From the NCBI RefSeq assembly GCF_041021895.1, contig NZ_CP157428.1:744001-808000 (forward strand): DNA of 64,000 nt, written 5' to 3'. The notes under the pieces were generated by a model. The model saw nothing but the letters and a program-made list of their open reading frames with translations. It was not told the origin of the DNA and searched no databases. The DNA comes from Acinetobacter sp. XH1741 (lineage in GTDB: Bacteria; Pseudomonadota; Gammaproteobacteria; Pseudomonadales; Moraxellaceae). Below are positions 8,686 through 18,134 of this stretch, piece by piece; the stretch's first letter is position 1, and the number at the start of each line of letters is the position of its first letter. Position numbers and translations under genes: made by a program.

Positions 8686-9039
8686 TTAAGGAAGTACCGC
8701 AACAACGGTCATTTCTACAAGCACCTCAGGTGCATAAAGTTTAGATTCGACACAAGTACGAGCAGGTGGGTTGTCTTTACTAATCCATGCATCCCATACA
8801 GCATTCATGGCTGCATAGTCCGTTTCAATATCTTTTAGAAAAATCATTACAGAAAGAATATGACTTTTATCCGTGCCCGCTTCAGCAAGTAAACGATCAA
8901 TATTATCTAAAGTCTGTTGAGTCTGTGCTGTAATGTCGACACTGGTATCATCAGCGAGTTGTCCTGCTAAATGCACCAAGTTACCTGAAATCGCAACTTC
9001 ACAATATCTTGAAGTCACGTGTAAGCGTTTTACCGTCAT
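8686..9039 (-). CDS. RidA family (YjgF/YER057c/UK114) protein
   Basis: A 117-residue single-domain protein of the RidA family, which hydrolyses reactive enamine/imine intermediates released by PLP enzymes. The conserved substrate-binding arginine is in PPARTCVESK (R94), and the C-terminal VLVEMTVVAVLP contains the conserved Glu (E109). The NPPART spacing is one residue different from canonical RidA (usually RSxV), so it belongs to a RidA subfamily rather than archetypal RidA; true imine deaminase activity is likely but not certain. It is monocistronic, with the terminator shared with DUF2726. Confidence 0.85.
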   Translation of the reverse strand: MTVKRLHVTSRYCEVAISGNLVHLAGQLADDTSVDITAQTQQTLDNIDRLLAEAGTDKSHILSVMIFLKDIETDYAAMNAVWDAWISKDNPPARTCVESKLYAPEVLVEMTVVAVLP

Positions 9040-9150
9040 AAAAATGCTCTAAAGTTCTTTATTGAATAGGTAAGATTTTATGAAGAGTTAATAGGTAGGC
9101 GCAAGCAAGCGTCAAAGAATTTCAGTAGTTTATTGTTGTGTTGTTAAGAA

Positions 9151-9275
9151 TGGACATAGGCCCATGTACTGTAGGTGCCCTGTAATATTCGGATTTGGTC
9201 GTCACGCCAATCACAGGACGATATGCCGAAAGTAAAGGTTGCTTTGGCATGTTGCAAATACATGGGTAATGGATA
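9151..9275 (+). ncRNA. Possible structured RNA in the 320-base ridA/dinB gap
   Basis: The plus strand can form a nested, coaxial set of stems. They are CCCATGTA (9161-9168) with TACATGGG (9259-9266), GTGCC (9175-9179) with GGCAT (9246-9250, one G-U pair), TTCGG (9188-9192) with CCGAA (9226-9230), and TCGTC (9199-9203) with GACGA (9217-9221). A large asymmetric internal loop lies between the second and third stems. This closing-stem/bubble/terminal-hairpin shape recalls 6S RNA, but I do not recognise 6S sequence motifs and see no clear terminator. The G-U pair favours the plus strand. It could instead be a regulatory leader or chance. Confidence 0.3.
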
Positions 9276-9359
9276 TGCGCTGATTAGATTACTTCAAACT
9301 TTGATCAAAAGGGAATTGTTTTTGTTTAAAACTTGTTCTTTTGAATAAAAAAGCATCAA

Positions 9360-10415
9360 CTACAATAGAGTCAGCTGAAAGTCATCAGCTTTAGTCTGTA
9401 ATTGGTAAACGCCAATACCAATAAGACGAAATTGAAAGTTGTCGGGAATATGCATCTCATTCAAAAGTAAGAATAAAACTTGAATCAGGTCTTGTTGAGA
9501 ATGAATCGGATTTTTAAAACTTTTACTGTGCTGTAGAGTTTGAAAATTCTTGAGTTTGAGCTTAATACTTACACCACGCGCATTAAGTTGTTTTTTTTCT
9601 AGGATTTGCCAGACTTTTTCAACTAAACCATGCCAGTACGGCTGACATTGTGCCAATGTAAAATCACTATCAAAGGTGGTTTCTTTAGAAATTTGTTGAC
9701 GAGCGCGTTCAGCTTGTACGGGGCGGTTATCGATACCTTGTGCATATAGATAAAGCTGTTGTCCATATTTACCAAAATGATGAACTAAAACAGCTTCTTC
9801 AATTTTTTGTAAATCACCTAGCGTATGTAATTCAAGTTGTTGCAGTTTTTCTTGGGTAACTTTGCCCACACCCGGAATTTTTTTTAAGGGTAAGTCTTGA
9901 ATAAAACTAGCTACCTGAGAAGGTTTTATCACAAACAAGCCATTTGGCTTGTTCCAGTCAGAAGCAACTTTAGCCAAGAATTTATTTGGAGCTACACCGG
10001 CTGATGCAGTCAGCCCTGTTAGCCTAAAAATATCTTCCCGAATATGCATGGCAACTTCAGTCGCACTTGCGATTTGCTTTAAATTTTCAGTGACATCTAA
10101 GTAGGCTTCGTCTAAAGATAAAGGTTCAATAAGCAACGTATATTGCTGAAAAATACTATGAATCTGGGCTGAAACTGTACGATATTTTTCAAAGTTAGGT
10201 TCGATAATAACAACTTGAGGGCATAGTTTTCTTGCTTGGCTCATAGACATGGCAGAGCGTAAACCGAACTCCCGAGCAGGATAAGAAGCTGCTGCGATAA
10301 CGGCCCGCGGATGATGTGATGAGATAACGACAGGAAGATGTTTTAAGTCAGGCCGCTCTCGTAATTCGACCGATGCATAAAAGGCATCCATATCGATATG
10401 AATGATTTTGCGCAT
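9360..10415 (-). CDS. dinB: DNA polymerase IV
   Basis: A 351-residue Y-family translesion polymerase. The catalytic carboxylates are in [13 protein letters not shown] (D8) and LSLDEAYLD (D102/E103). Finger and palm motifs such as [20 protein letters not shown] follow the DinB pattern, and two helix-hairpin-helix elements occur around residues 165-205 ([14 protein letters not shown]). The C-terminus ends QLTLL, a probable beta-clamp-binding peptide. The start codon lies one base after the stop of the GH25 gene on the same strand, so the two are probably co-transcribed. No SOS box was identified upstream. Confidence 0.95.
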   Translation of the reverse strand: MRKIIHIDMDAFYASVELRERPDLKHLPVVISSHHPRAVIAAASYPAREFGLRSAMSMSQARKLCPQVVIIEPNFEKYRTVSAQIHSIFQQYTLLIEPLSLDEAYLDVTENLKQIASATEVAMHIREDIFRLTGLTASAGVAPNKFLAKVASDWNKPNGLFVIKPSQVASFIQDLPLKKIPGVGKVTQEKLQQLELHTLGDLQKIEEAVLVHHFGKYGQQLYLYAQGIDNRPVQAERARQQISKETTFDSDFTLAQCQPYWHGLVEKVWQILEKKQLNARGVSIKLKLKNFQTLQHSKSFKNPIHSQQDLIQVLFLLLNEMHIPDNFQFRLIGIGVYQLQTKADDFQLTLL

Positions 10416-10416
10416 A

Positions 10417-11175
10417 TTATTGTGCTTTCACGATGCCTTGCTGCTGTAAAAATTGATGCCATTCTTTGACTGAACCCTCATAAACATTTAAGTCTACCGG
10501 CTTTGTCATGCCTTCAATTTTACCTTGATTACTATGTTGCCAAAAGAGCCATTTTCTCTTGTCTTTGAGTTCAGGTTTTCCTTCGTAGTCTCTGACCCAC
10601 AGAGGTGTATTTGGGAAATTACCGATTAAGACAATGTGGTAAAAAGTTTTAGAAATATAAAAGATGGGTTGTTTGCCATAATGCTGTTTTAGGCGGTCAT
10701 GCATGATACCTATTTCTTTAATTAATTGTTCCTTGGTATGGGTGTTAATGCAGCTACTGTCATATTCAAGATCGATTACAGGGGGAAGGGCATCGGTTTT
10801 ATTTGGAACGGTTGCAATAAAATTTTCGGCTTGTGTTTTACCATCACGACATAAACGATAAAAATGATAAGCACCCACATGAAAACCACGCTCGCGTGCT
10901 TTGAGCCAATTTTCCTGAAATTTCTGGTCTCTAAAATCCCCACCTTCCGTTGCTTTTAAATAAACAAACTGAAACTTTTCAGGAGAGATTTTTTTCCAGT
11001 TAATATCGTCTTGATGATGAGATATATCAAAACCTTGAACTGGATAATCTTGAGCAAGTGCTTTTTGTTGATAGAACAGACCAAAGTAAGAGAGAACCCC
11101 CATAACACAAGCTAAAACAAGCCCGATTAGGGTGTTGTAGCGTGGTGCAGAAAAGGTTTTTGCCAGCTTGGTCAT
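10417..11175 (-). CDS. Glycoside hydrolase family 25 muramidase, membrane-anchored
   Basis: A 252-residue protein with an N-terminal transmembrane or uncleaved signal segment (about residues 17-36) and a periplasmic GH25 lysozyme domain. The strand-end motifs [13 protein letters not shown] (catalytic-site Asp) and PPVIDLEYD (catalytic Asp/Glu pair) match the family, as do FVYLKATEG and the late [12 protein letters not shown]. It probably cleaves the MurNAc-GlcNAc bond of peptidoglycan. It sits one base upstream of dinB. Functional linkage to DNA damage is not evident; it may be simple operon neighbourhood. Confidence 0.88.
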   Translation of the reverse strand: MTKLAKTFSAPRYNTLIGLVLACVMGVLSYFGLFYQQKALAQDYPVQGFDISHHQDDINWKKISPEKFQFVYLKATEGGDFRDQKFQENWLKARERGFHVGAYHFYRLCRDGKTQAENFIATVPNKTDALPPVIDLEYDSSCINTHTKEQLIKEIGIMHDRLKQHYGKQPIFYISKTFYHIVLIGNFPNTPLWVRDYEGKPELKDKRKWLFWQHSNQGKIEGMTKPVDLNVYEGSVKEWHQFLQQQGIVKAQ

Positions 11176-11252
11176 GCAAAACTCATTGTAAATATCATGT
11201 TTACATCATAGCGTGATTCAGGAGCGAGAAACCATGCTAAAAATGCAACAGC

Positions 11253-12644
11253 TTATACAGGCGTATTTTTTGGAATTTGCCAAAAAATAAGCGCAGTAAT
11301 GACATTGATAGAGCCTAAACAGATTAAAGTAATATGGAAGGCGGTTGTGACATGAGCTGTGCCGTAATAATTGGTAAATACATTAATAAGTGTACCTGCT
11401 AGCGCAACCCCAATACTCATTGAAAGCATCATAATCATTGATAAAAAGCTGTTGCCGCTACTCGCATCTTGCTGGGGTAAATCTTTTAAGGTGAGTGTAT
11501 TCATCCCTACAAACTGTAATGAGTTTAAGATGCCAAATAAGAAAAAGTGCAATGCTCTAAGCCAGCTTGGGGTATCCGCAGTCATCATTGCAAAAGATGC
11601 AATACATAGCCCGACCAATATGGTGTTAATTAAAAGAAAACGTCGATAACCCAGTCTCTGAATAATAGGTCTAACAATCGGTTTAGAAAAAAGTGACCCT
11701 AATACCAATGGAATCATCATTAAACCCGCAATAAAGGGTTCGAAACCAAAAGCGACTTGCAACATGAGTGGTAGAACAAAAGGTAAGGCATTCCCCCCAA
11801 AGCGGGCGAAGAAATTACCTAAAATACCAATCGCAAAAATTTTATTTTTAAACAATCGGCTACGGAATAATGCATTTTGATGAGTATGTGAATGATAAGC
11901 ATACCAAAGTGTCGCGATTACGCCGATGACTAACAATGAAATGCTGAACCATTTTGAATATTGAGGTGATGCTAAATGTTCAATGCCTAAAGACCAACCA
12001 ATCATGGCAACGACTAAGAGTACGAAACCAATCAAGTCAAATGTTTTAACGGTAGGTTCTTTTACATTTGGCATAACCTTTAAGGTCATTAAAATACCCA
12101 ATATACCCATCGGGATATTAATAAGGAAAATCCAGTGCCAAGTTGCAACCTCGACTAACCAACCACCGAGTGTTGGGCCAGCCAAAGGCCCAAGTAGACC
12201 TGCCAGACTCATTAAGCTCATGGCAGCTAAAAATTGAGTACGGGGAATAATTTTTAAAAGTGATAAACGGCCAACGGGAAGTAGTAATGCGCCGCCAACA
12301 CCCTGAATCACCCTGAAAAACAAAAGCTCATTAAGGCTTTGAGAGAGGCCACAACCTAAGGATGCAAGCGTAAAAATAATAATAGCTGACAAAAACGTAT
12401 TTCTAACACCAAAACGATCGGCCAACCATCCACTTAAAGGAATACAAGTAGCTACAGATAAAACATAAGCGACCACTACACTATGCATATGTAGTGGATC
12501 TTCATTTAAATGATGTGCCATTGCAGGAATAGCAGTATTTACAATCGTTGTATCTAATGCCTGCATAAAAAAGCCAATGGAAACCAAAAGAACCAGTAGG
12601 CGATATTCAGGTTGTAAGGCTTGATGAGTCGGCGTGGCATTCAT
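11253..12644 (-). CDS. MFS multidrug exporter, DHA2 (EmrB/QacA) family
   Basis: A 463-residue, about 14-helix drug:H+ antiporter. Helix 1 carries the motif LDTTIVNTAIPAMA of DHA2 proteins, the loop 2-3 signature is GWLADRFGVRN, and antiporter motif C is in GLLGPLAGPTLGGWL. No membrane-fusion partner gene is next to it, so it may act alone in the inner membrane or use a partner from elsewhere. It reads in the same direction as the GH25 gene, but a 77-base gap separates them. Confidence 0.87.
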   Translation of the reverse strand: MNATPTHQALQPEYRLLVLLVSIGFFMQALDTTIVNTAIPAMAHHLNEDPLHMHSVVVAYVLSVATCIPLSGWLADRFGVRNTFLSAIIIFTLASLGCGLSQSLNELLFFRVIQGVGGALLLPVGRLSLLKIIPRTQFLAAMSLMSLAGLLGPLAGPTLGGWLVEVATWHWIFLINIPMGILGILMTLKVMPNVKEPTVKTFDLIGFVLLVVAMIGWSLGIEHLASPQYSKWFSISLLVIGVIATLWYAYHSHTHQNALFRSRLFKNKIFAIGILGNFFARFGGNALPFVLPLMLQVAFGFEPFIAGLMMIPLVLGSLFSKPIVRPIIQRLGYRRFLLINTILVGLCIASFAMMTADTPSWLRALHFFLFGILNSLQFVGMNTLTLKDLPQQDASSGNSFLSMIMMLSMSIGVALAGTLINVFTNYYGTAHVTTAFHITLICLGSINVITALIFWQIPKNTPV

Positions 12645-12772
12645 AACATTTGAAAATTAACGTTTTGGCCTAGTGTAAAACAAATTGCATTTAAAAAAAG
12701 TAAGACAATGTTGAGTACCCCTTTACTAAATCTAATTACTTTTGAAGGCAATGGTGAAAATAGTTAAAACAA

Positions 12773-12795
12773 AAAAAGCGGAAGAACCGCTTTTT
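12773..12795 (-). terminator. Intrinsic terminator of the LOG-family gene
   Basis: AAAAAGCGG/CCGCTTTTT stem with a 5-base loop. A T run follows on the minus strand, downstream of the gene ending at 12811. Confidence 0.85.
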
Positions 12796-12810
12796 AGGAG
12801 ATTAAAGAGA

Positions 12811-13434
12811 TTACACAACAAATCTTTTTGGCATTTTTAAGTTTTTAATGACGTTATAAATCTGATCAATTTCTTCACATACAATTAATTTAGCTCGGTG
12901 CTGAAGAGGAAGGAAGCCTTCTTGCACAGCATGGTCTAACTGAGCAATTAATGCATTATAAAAACCATTTACGTTATATAAAATCATAGGTTTCTGGTGC
13001 TGGTTGAGTTGTCCCCAAGTCGCAATTTCCAAAATTTCTTCGAATGTTCCTAAACCGCCAGGTAGTGCGATAAAGGCACTCGCGCGTTCTGCCATCATGG
13101 CTTTACGTTCATGCATCGTTTCTACGACATGTAACTCGGTAAGTCCTGCATGTGCCACTTCATAATCAAGCATAAATTCAGGAATGACACCTACAGCTTC
13201 TCCACCATTGGCAAGTACGCTTTCTGCAACTTGACCCATTAAACCAATGCTAGCACCGCCATAGACGAGGCCAAAACCTTGTTCAGCAATTCCGCTTGCT
13301 AGCTCAATTGCTTTTTCGCGATAAATCGGTTTATTTCCTGCTCGTGAACCACAATATAATGCAATAAGAGGTTGTGTTGTTTTTACAGCTGTTACTGGTG
13401 AATCATTTACTGCCATTGTTAATACGCTATTCAT
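12811..13434 (-). CDS. LOG family (TIGR00730) nucleotide 5'-monophosphate nucleosidase
   Basis: A 207-residue Rossmann-fold protein. The phosphate-binding GSRAGNKPIY near residue 30, GLVYGGASIGLMG, and the signature ALPGGLGTFEE place it in the LOG (Lonely Guy/YvdD) family, which cleaves AMP or cytokinin-type N6-substituted adenosine monophosphates to base and ribose-5-phosphate. In bacteria it is usually a house-cleaning nucleosidase. It is monocistronic, with its own promoter and terminator. Confidence 0.9.
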   Translation of the reverse strand: MNSVLTMAVNDSPVTAVKTTQPLIALYCGSRAGNKPIYREKAIELASGIAEQGFGLVYGGASIGLMGQVAESVLANGGEAVGVIPEFMLDYEVAHAGLTELHVVETMHERKAMMAERASAFIALPGGLGTFEEILEIATWGQLNQHQKPMILYNVNGFYNALIAQLDHAVQEGFLPLQHRAKLIVCEEIDQIYNVIKNLKMPKRFVV

Positions 13435-13468
13435 TGTTTTATTTTCACCTTATCACGTTCATATTTCT

Positions 13469-13496
13469 TGTCTACACTAAGCAAAAAATATGACAA
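13469..13496 (-). promoter_or_regulatory. Promoter of the LOG-family gene
   Basis: Minus strand TTGTCA (13491-13496), 16-base spacer, TAGACA (13469-13474), about 35 bases ahead of the start codon. The remainder of the 326-base gap to 13760 shows only the AGGAG ribosome site of the next gene; no riboswitch was recognised. Confidence 0.45.
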
Positions 13497-13760
13497 CTTT
13501 ATAAGCAGTTTTATATGAAAGATTCATGTTTTGTATGGGTTTGGTGAATACCGATCATGAGTAAATAAAAATGATGAATTTATGTTAAATCTTGCCTATA
13601 CTGAAAATTCGTTTAACAACATATGAACAAATATGGGTAGTGGTTGTAGTCGCTCCGTTTTAATTTCTTGTCTTAAAAAAACATTATTCCCCCTTTGTCT
13701 AGGCATGCCTGTTGCGTTGCCCAATAAAGATAAAACTCACCCAGCACAGGAGCAGGATCA

Positions 13761-15353
13761 ATGATCTTTGAATGGATGTCTGATCCCTCTGCTTGGGTAG
13801 GCTTAGCTACATTAATTGTTCTTGAAATCGTACTGGGGATCGACAACCTCGTCTTTATTGCGATTTTGGCTGAAAAGTTGCCGCCAGAACAACGTACTAA
13901 GGCACGTATAGTGGGTTTAATACTCGCTTTGGGAATGCGTCTTATCCTCTTGGCTTCAATTGCTTGGGTCGTGACACTCACCCAACCACTTTTCCATATT
14001 TTTAGCCATCCATTTTCTGGTCGTGATTTGATTTTACTGTTCGGTGGTGTGTTCCTGTTATTTAAAGGCACTATGGAATTGCATGAGCGAATGGAAGGTA
14101 AACAGCTTCATAAAGAAGATAACCCCGTCCATGCTGCTTTCTGGATGGTAATTGTCCAGATTGTTGTGCTTGATGCCGTATTCTCACTAGACAGCGTGAT
14201 TACTGCTGTGGGTATGGTCAAAGAACTGTCAATCATGATGGTTGCTGTTGTGATTGCTGTGGGTATCATGTTGTGGGCTTCAAGACCCCTCATGGACTTT
14301 GTGAATAAGCATCCAACCGTTGTTATTCTGTGTCTTGGCTTCTTAATGATGATTGGTTTCTCTTTGGTTGTGGAAGGTTTTGGTTTCCATATTCCGAAGG
14401 GTTATTTATACGCTGCGATTGGTTTCTCAATTTTAGTAGAAATGATCAATCAAACCATGCGTCACAATCAAGAAAAGTTAGTGACCACCACCGATTTACG
14501 TTATCGCACAGCATCTGCAGTTTTACGTATGTTAGGGAGTAAGAACAGTAGTTCTACTTCGGACTCTCAAGCGGCTGATAAAGAAGACGTTTTGGCAACC
14601 CAAGCTTTTGCTGACGAAGTTTTCGATGAAGAAAATGGTGCTTACCATAGTGTGCTTGTACAAGGCGTACTTGGATTATCTGAGCGTCCAGTAAAGTCGG
14701 TGATGACACCAAGACCTGAACTTGAATGGATTGACTTGGATGATGAACCGGAAGTATTAAAAGAACGTTTAATGTCGATGACACATTCACGTTTAATCGT
14801 TGCTCGTGGTGAGCTTGATAATATTGAAGGTATCGCGCTTACGCATAAAGTTTTAAATAACTTTATTGAAACGGGTGTTGTCGATTTTCAAAAGCACTTA
14901 CGTGAACCAGTTATTGTGCATGAAAATGCTCAAGTGCTTATGGTGATGGAGCAGTTACGTCAGGCTCCTTTACAAATGGCGATTGTTTTAAATGAATATG
15001 GTTCAATCGAAGGTATTGCAACGCCAATTGATATTTTAGAAGCAATTGCGGGCGAGTTCCCTGATGAAGATGAACTTGATGCAGCAGCTGAAAGTTTAGA
15101 AGATGGCTCTTTAATACTTGAAGGTTCAACGGACATTCGCCATGTTTCGCTTTTACTTGGTCGTGATTTAGTTGATGAAAGTGAGCAATATTCTACTTTA
15201 TCGGGTTATTTGTTATTCCATTTAGGACGTTTACCTGAAAATGGTGAAGCGGTTGAAGCTGATGGTTACCGCTTTGAAGTCGTGACGATGGAAGGGCATA
15301 AAATCGAGAAAGTTCATATTGTTTCTATCGAACAAGATGAATCGAAAGATTAA
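13761..15353 (+). CDS. TerC-family membrane protein with CBS pair and CorC/HlyC domain
   Basis: A 530-residue protein with three parts. A TerC-type membrane domain occupies about residues 1-235 ([20 protein letters not shown] and [18 protein letters not shown] carry the paired acidic residues). A CBS-domain pair spans about 305-425 ([36 protein letters not shown] in part). A C-terminal CorC_HlyC transporter-associated domain spans about 440-525. The architecture is that of E. coli YegH/YoaE. TerC-type proteins are linked to manganese or calcium export or metalation of exported proteins. The ribosome site AGGAG precedes the ATG by 9 bases. No yybP-ykoY riboswitch was found ahead of it. Confidence 0.9.
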   Translation: MIFEWMSDPSAWVGLATLIVLEIVLGIDNLVFIAILAEKLPPEQRTKARIVGLILALGMRLILLASIAWVVTLTQPLFHIFSHPFSGRDLILLFGGVFLLFKGTMELHERMEGKQLHKEDNPVHAAFWMVIVQIVVLDAVFSLDSVITAVGMVKELSIMMVAVVIAVGIMLWASRPLMDFVNKHPTVVILCLGFLMMIGFSLVVEGFGFHIPKGYLYAAIGFSILVEMINQTMRHNQEKLVTTTDLRYRTASAVLRMLGSKNSSSTSDSQAADKEDVLATQAFADEVFDEENGAYHSVLVQGVLGLSERPVKSVMTPRPELEWIDLDDEPEVLKERLMSMTHSRLIVARGELDNIEGIALTHKVLNNFIETGVVDFQKHLREPVIVHENAQVLMVMEQLRQAPLQMAIVLNEYGSIEGIATPIDILEAIAGEFPDEDELDAAAESLEDGSLILEGSTDIRHVSLLLGRDLVDESEQYSTLSGYLLFHLGRLPENGEAVEADGYRFEVVTMEGHKIEKVHIVSIEQDESKD

Positions 15354-15381
15354 ATTGCGTTCTAAGTTTAGAAACACCATA

Positions 15382-15408
15382 AAATAGCTCAACTTTGAGC
15401 TATTTTTT
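15382..15408 (+). terminator. Intrinsic terminator of the TerC-family gene
   Basis: AAATAGCTC/GAGCTATTT stem followed by a T run. Confidence 0.85.
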
Positions 15409-15425
15409 TATTTGAGAAATACTGA

Positions 15426-15893
15426 ATGACACAACAAACCTGCCCATGTGGAAAGGGAAACTATGTAGATTGCTGTGAGCCTTTACATTTAGGCACAGTG
15501 AAGGCTCTATCTGCAGAACAGCTTATGCGCTCGCGTTATAGTGCTTTCGCATTGCAGCACATTGATTATATTGTTCAAACGACTGCTTTAGGTCAGCAAG
15601 CTGCGCTTGATAAAGAGGCAATTCGTGACTGGAGCAAACAAAATCAATGGCTCGGTTTAGAAGTTATACAAGCCAAAGAAAAGTTAGATAAGACCCATGC
15701 ACAAGTGGAGTTTAAGGCTCATTATCATGATGGAAAAAGTGCTCAAATCCATCATGAAGTTTCACATTTTGTATATCACCAACAACAATGGTTTTTCCTT
15801 GATCCGACGGTCGATATGCAGGTCACGATGAAACAGCCTTGTATCTGCGGTTCAGGAAAAAAATTTAAACAATGCTGTGCACAATTCCTATAA
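15426..15893 (+). CDS. ychJ: YchJ family protein with two SEC-C zinc motifs
   Basis: A 155-residue UPF0225/YchJ protein. One SEC-C motif opens it (CPCGKGNYVDCC, residues 6-17), and a second closes it (CICGSGKKFKQCC). Between them lies an NTF2-like fold with LMRSRYSAFALQHIDYI. The SEC-C motif binds zinc and in SecA contacts SecB; the role of YchJ is not known. The neighbouring TRIC-like gene follows after 45 bases and may be co-transcribed. Confidence 0.92.
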   Translation: MTQQTCPCGKGNYVDCCEPLHLGTVKALSAEQLMRSRYSAFALQHIDYIVQTTALGQQAALDKEAIRDWSKQNQWLGLEVIQAKEKLDKTHAQVEFKAHYHDGKSAQIHHEVSHFVYHQQQWFFLDPTVDMQVTMKQPCICGSGKKFKQCCAQFL

Positions 15894-15938
15894 CTTTATC
15901 TTAAAATACGCGCACCGTTTGGCCTGAAGGAAAGGGCA

Positions 15939-16583
15939 ATGTTACTCACCGTTATTTATATTATTGCGATTACTGCCGAAGCTATGACAGGGGCATTGTC
16001 TGCTGGGCGACGGAGTATGGACTGGTTTGGTGTGGTATTAATTGCCTGTGTGACAGCTTTGGGTGGTGGTTCAGTACGTGATGTATTGCTTGGGCACTAT
16101 CCTTTAACTTGGGTAAAACATCCTGAATATTTGGTTTTAACGTGTTGTGCTGCCTTTGTTACCATCATCATTGCTAAATGGATGCGCCATTTACATAACA
16201 TTTTCTTGGTGCTAGATGCTTTAGGTCTGATTGGATTTACCATTATTGGTTGTCAGATTGCCTTACAAATGGGCCATGGTTTTGTGGTCTCGGCTGTCGC
16301 TGGGGTTTTGACTGGAGTGTCTGGAGGAATTTTGCGTGACATTTTATGTAACGATGTCCCGTTTGTGTTCCGCCGTGAGCTTTACGCGAGTATTTCTTTT
16401 GTTGCGGTCATTTGTTATTGGGTCTGTCTGGACTTAGGGTTAAGTTTAGAACTTACCGTTATTTCAACCTTGGTATTTGGTTTTACGCTTCGTTTAATCG
16501 CCATTTATTTTGGTTTGGAAATGCCTAAATTTATATATAAAGATGATGACGCTGAATCGGCTTCTTCAACCGATGAACATTAA
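15939..16583 (+). CDS. Trimeric intracellular cation (TRIC)-like channel, UPF0126/YicG family
   Basis: A 214-residue membrane protein with seven predicted helices in two repeats. Each repeat has the glycine-rich kinked-helix motif: ALGGGSVRDVLLGHYPL (about 47-63) and GVLTGVSGGILRDILCNDVP (about 127-146). Prokaryotic TRIC homologues form monovalent cation channels. The C-terminal tail is acidic and polar. It is probably in one unit with ychJ. Confidence 0.88.
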   Translation: MLLTVIYIIAITAEAMTGALSAGRRSMDWFGVVLIACVTALGGGSVRDVLLGHYPLTWVKHPEYLVLTCCAAFVTIIIAKWMRHLHNIFLVLDALGLIGFTIIGCQIALQMGHGFVVSAVAGVLTGVSGGILRDILCNDVPFVFRRELYASISFVAVICYWVCLDLGLSLELTVISTLVFGFTLRLIAIYFGLEMPKFIYKDDDAESASSTDEH

Positions 16584-16663
16584 ACATGCCGAACTTCATG
16601 TGGGCATGATATAACAATTAAATATTATATTGCTCACTTATTCTTTCCAGTAGAGTTACTCCT

Positions 16664-17983
16664 ATGGATCTGGTTTCACGTATACAAAATCTTCCAATTG
16701 GCAAATTCCACTACACACTTTTGTGGGTAGTTGGATTAGGCTGGATGTTTGATGCGATGGATACCGGCATTATTGCTTTTATTATGACGACCCTTGTTAA
16801 AGACTGGTCATTAACACCCGTTGAAAGTGGCTGGATTGTCAGTATTGGTTTTGTGGGGATGGCAATCGGGGCAGTTTGTTCGGGCGCTCTAGCAGACCGT
16901 TTTGGCCGAAAAACTGTATTTGCGATGACGATGGCCATTTATAGTATTGCAACTGCTTTGTGTGCCTTTGCTCCAGATCTGAAGTGGCTATTAATTTTTC
17001 GGTTTATTGTTGGGCTGGGACTAGGTGGTCAACTACCTGTAGCGGTCACACTGGTCAGTGAATATGTACCTGCCCATGTACGTGGTCGTTTTATTGTACT
17101 GCTAGAAAGTTTTTGGGGGTTAGGCTGGTTAGTTGCTGCGCTCATTTCTTATTTTATTATTCCTAAGTTTGGTTGGCATATTGCCTTTTTAATGGGTGGT
17201 TTACCCCTAATTTATATTTTAGTCATTTGGAAAAAAATCCCTGAGTCAGTACCGTATTTGATTAACCGTGGTCGTATTGAAGAAGCACATGCATTAGTAC
17301 AAAAACTTGAAGCTGAAGCTTGTGTTCAAATTGTTCAGCACATTGAAGTCGTGCCTGTGTCGATACGACAAAAAGTTTCATTTAAACAGCTTTGGAGTGG
17401 GCAGTTTGCACGCCGAAGTTTAATGCTCTGGCTTATCTGGTTCGGAATTGTCTATTCCTATTATGGTATTTTTACTTGGTTGCCAAGTTTATTAGTCAAA
17501 CAAGGCTATGATGTTGTCAAATCATTTGAATATGTATTGCTTATGATTTTGGCACAGCTACCGGGCTATTTGGCAGCAGCATGGTTTGTTGAGCGTTTAG
17601 GCCGAAAAATTACACTTGCTGCATTTATCGGTTTTTGTGCCTTGTCTGCATATTTCTTTGGACAAGCCCACAGTGTAAATAGCATTATGTTTTGGGGTTG
17701 TCTCATGTCATTCTTTAATTTGGGTGCATGGGGCGTGTTATATACTTATACGCCGGAACAATATCCAGCCAATATTCGTGCCTTTGGTTCGGGCTGGGCA
17801 TCGGCAATGGGGCGTATCGGTGGAATTGTTGCCCCAATGGTTGTGACACATATGATGGTCGCCAAAAATGGGTTTAATCACGTTTTTATGATGTTTACTG
17901 TTGTTTTACTTGCCGTGGCTTTAGTAATTTTGATATTAGGTGAAGAGACTCAAGGTAAAAGACTAGAGTCGATCGGGCTATAG
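16664..17983 (+). CDS. MFS transporter, sugar-porter/NiaP-like uptake carrier
   Basis: A 439-residue, 12-helix major facilitator. Helix 1 has GWMFDAMDTGIIAFIM, with the acidic pair found in aromatic-acid and NiaP-type importers. The loop 2-3 motif is GALADRFGRKTVF and the second-half counterpart is ERLGRKITLAAF. Similarity in memory is strongest to NiaP (nicotinate) and related organic-acid carriers, but substrate cannot be fixed from sequence. It is transcribed alone, ahead of parC. Confidence 0.8.
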   Translation: MDLVSRIQNLPIGKFHYTLLWVVGLGWMFDAMDTGIIAFIMTTLVKDWSLTPVESGWIVSIGFVGMAIGAVCSGALADRFGRKTVFAMTMAIYSIATALCAFAPDLKWLLIFRFIVGLGLGGQLPVAVTLVSEYVPAHVRGRFIVLLESFWGLGWLVAALISYFIIPKFGWHIAFLMGGLPLIYILVIWKKIPESVPYLINRGRIEEAHALVQKLEAEACVQIVQHIEVVPVSIRQKVSFKQLWSGQFARRSLMLWLIWFGIVYSYYGIFTWLPSLLVKQGYDVVKSFEYVLLMILAQLPGYLAAAWFVERLGRKITLAAFIGFCALSAYFFGQAHSVNSIMFWGCLMSFFNLGAWGVLYTYTPEQYPANIRAFGSGWASAMGRIGGIVAPMVVTHMMVAKNGFNHVFMMFTVVLLAVALVILILGEETQGKRLESIGL

Positions 17984-18134
17984 TTTCTGCCTAACTTTAT
18001 AGCAAGTGACTAAAAATATAGAGAGATAAGACATAATTTGACGCTCAGGTGACATAGTCCCTCTTGTGTCTGTACCATAGCCCACTTAGCATAATACACT
18101 CAAAATAACGACTGATTTGGAAGATAAGCTGACT

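Noticed and set aside
9151-9275. Assignment as 6S RNA or signal-recognition RNA
   Set aside because: Only the outline resembles 6S; no 6S sequence motif, no GGAAGGAAGCAGCC-type SRP loop, and no expected ygfA-like neighbour.
13600-13760. yybP-ykoY (manganese) riboswitch ahead of the TerC-family gene
   Set aside because: TerC genes often carry one, but the leader has no GGGGAG/CATCAAC-like core motifs on the plus strand.
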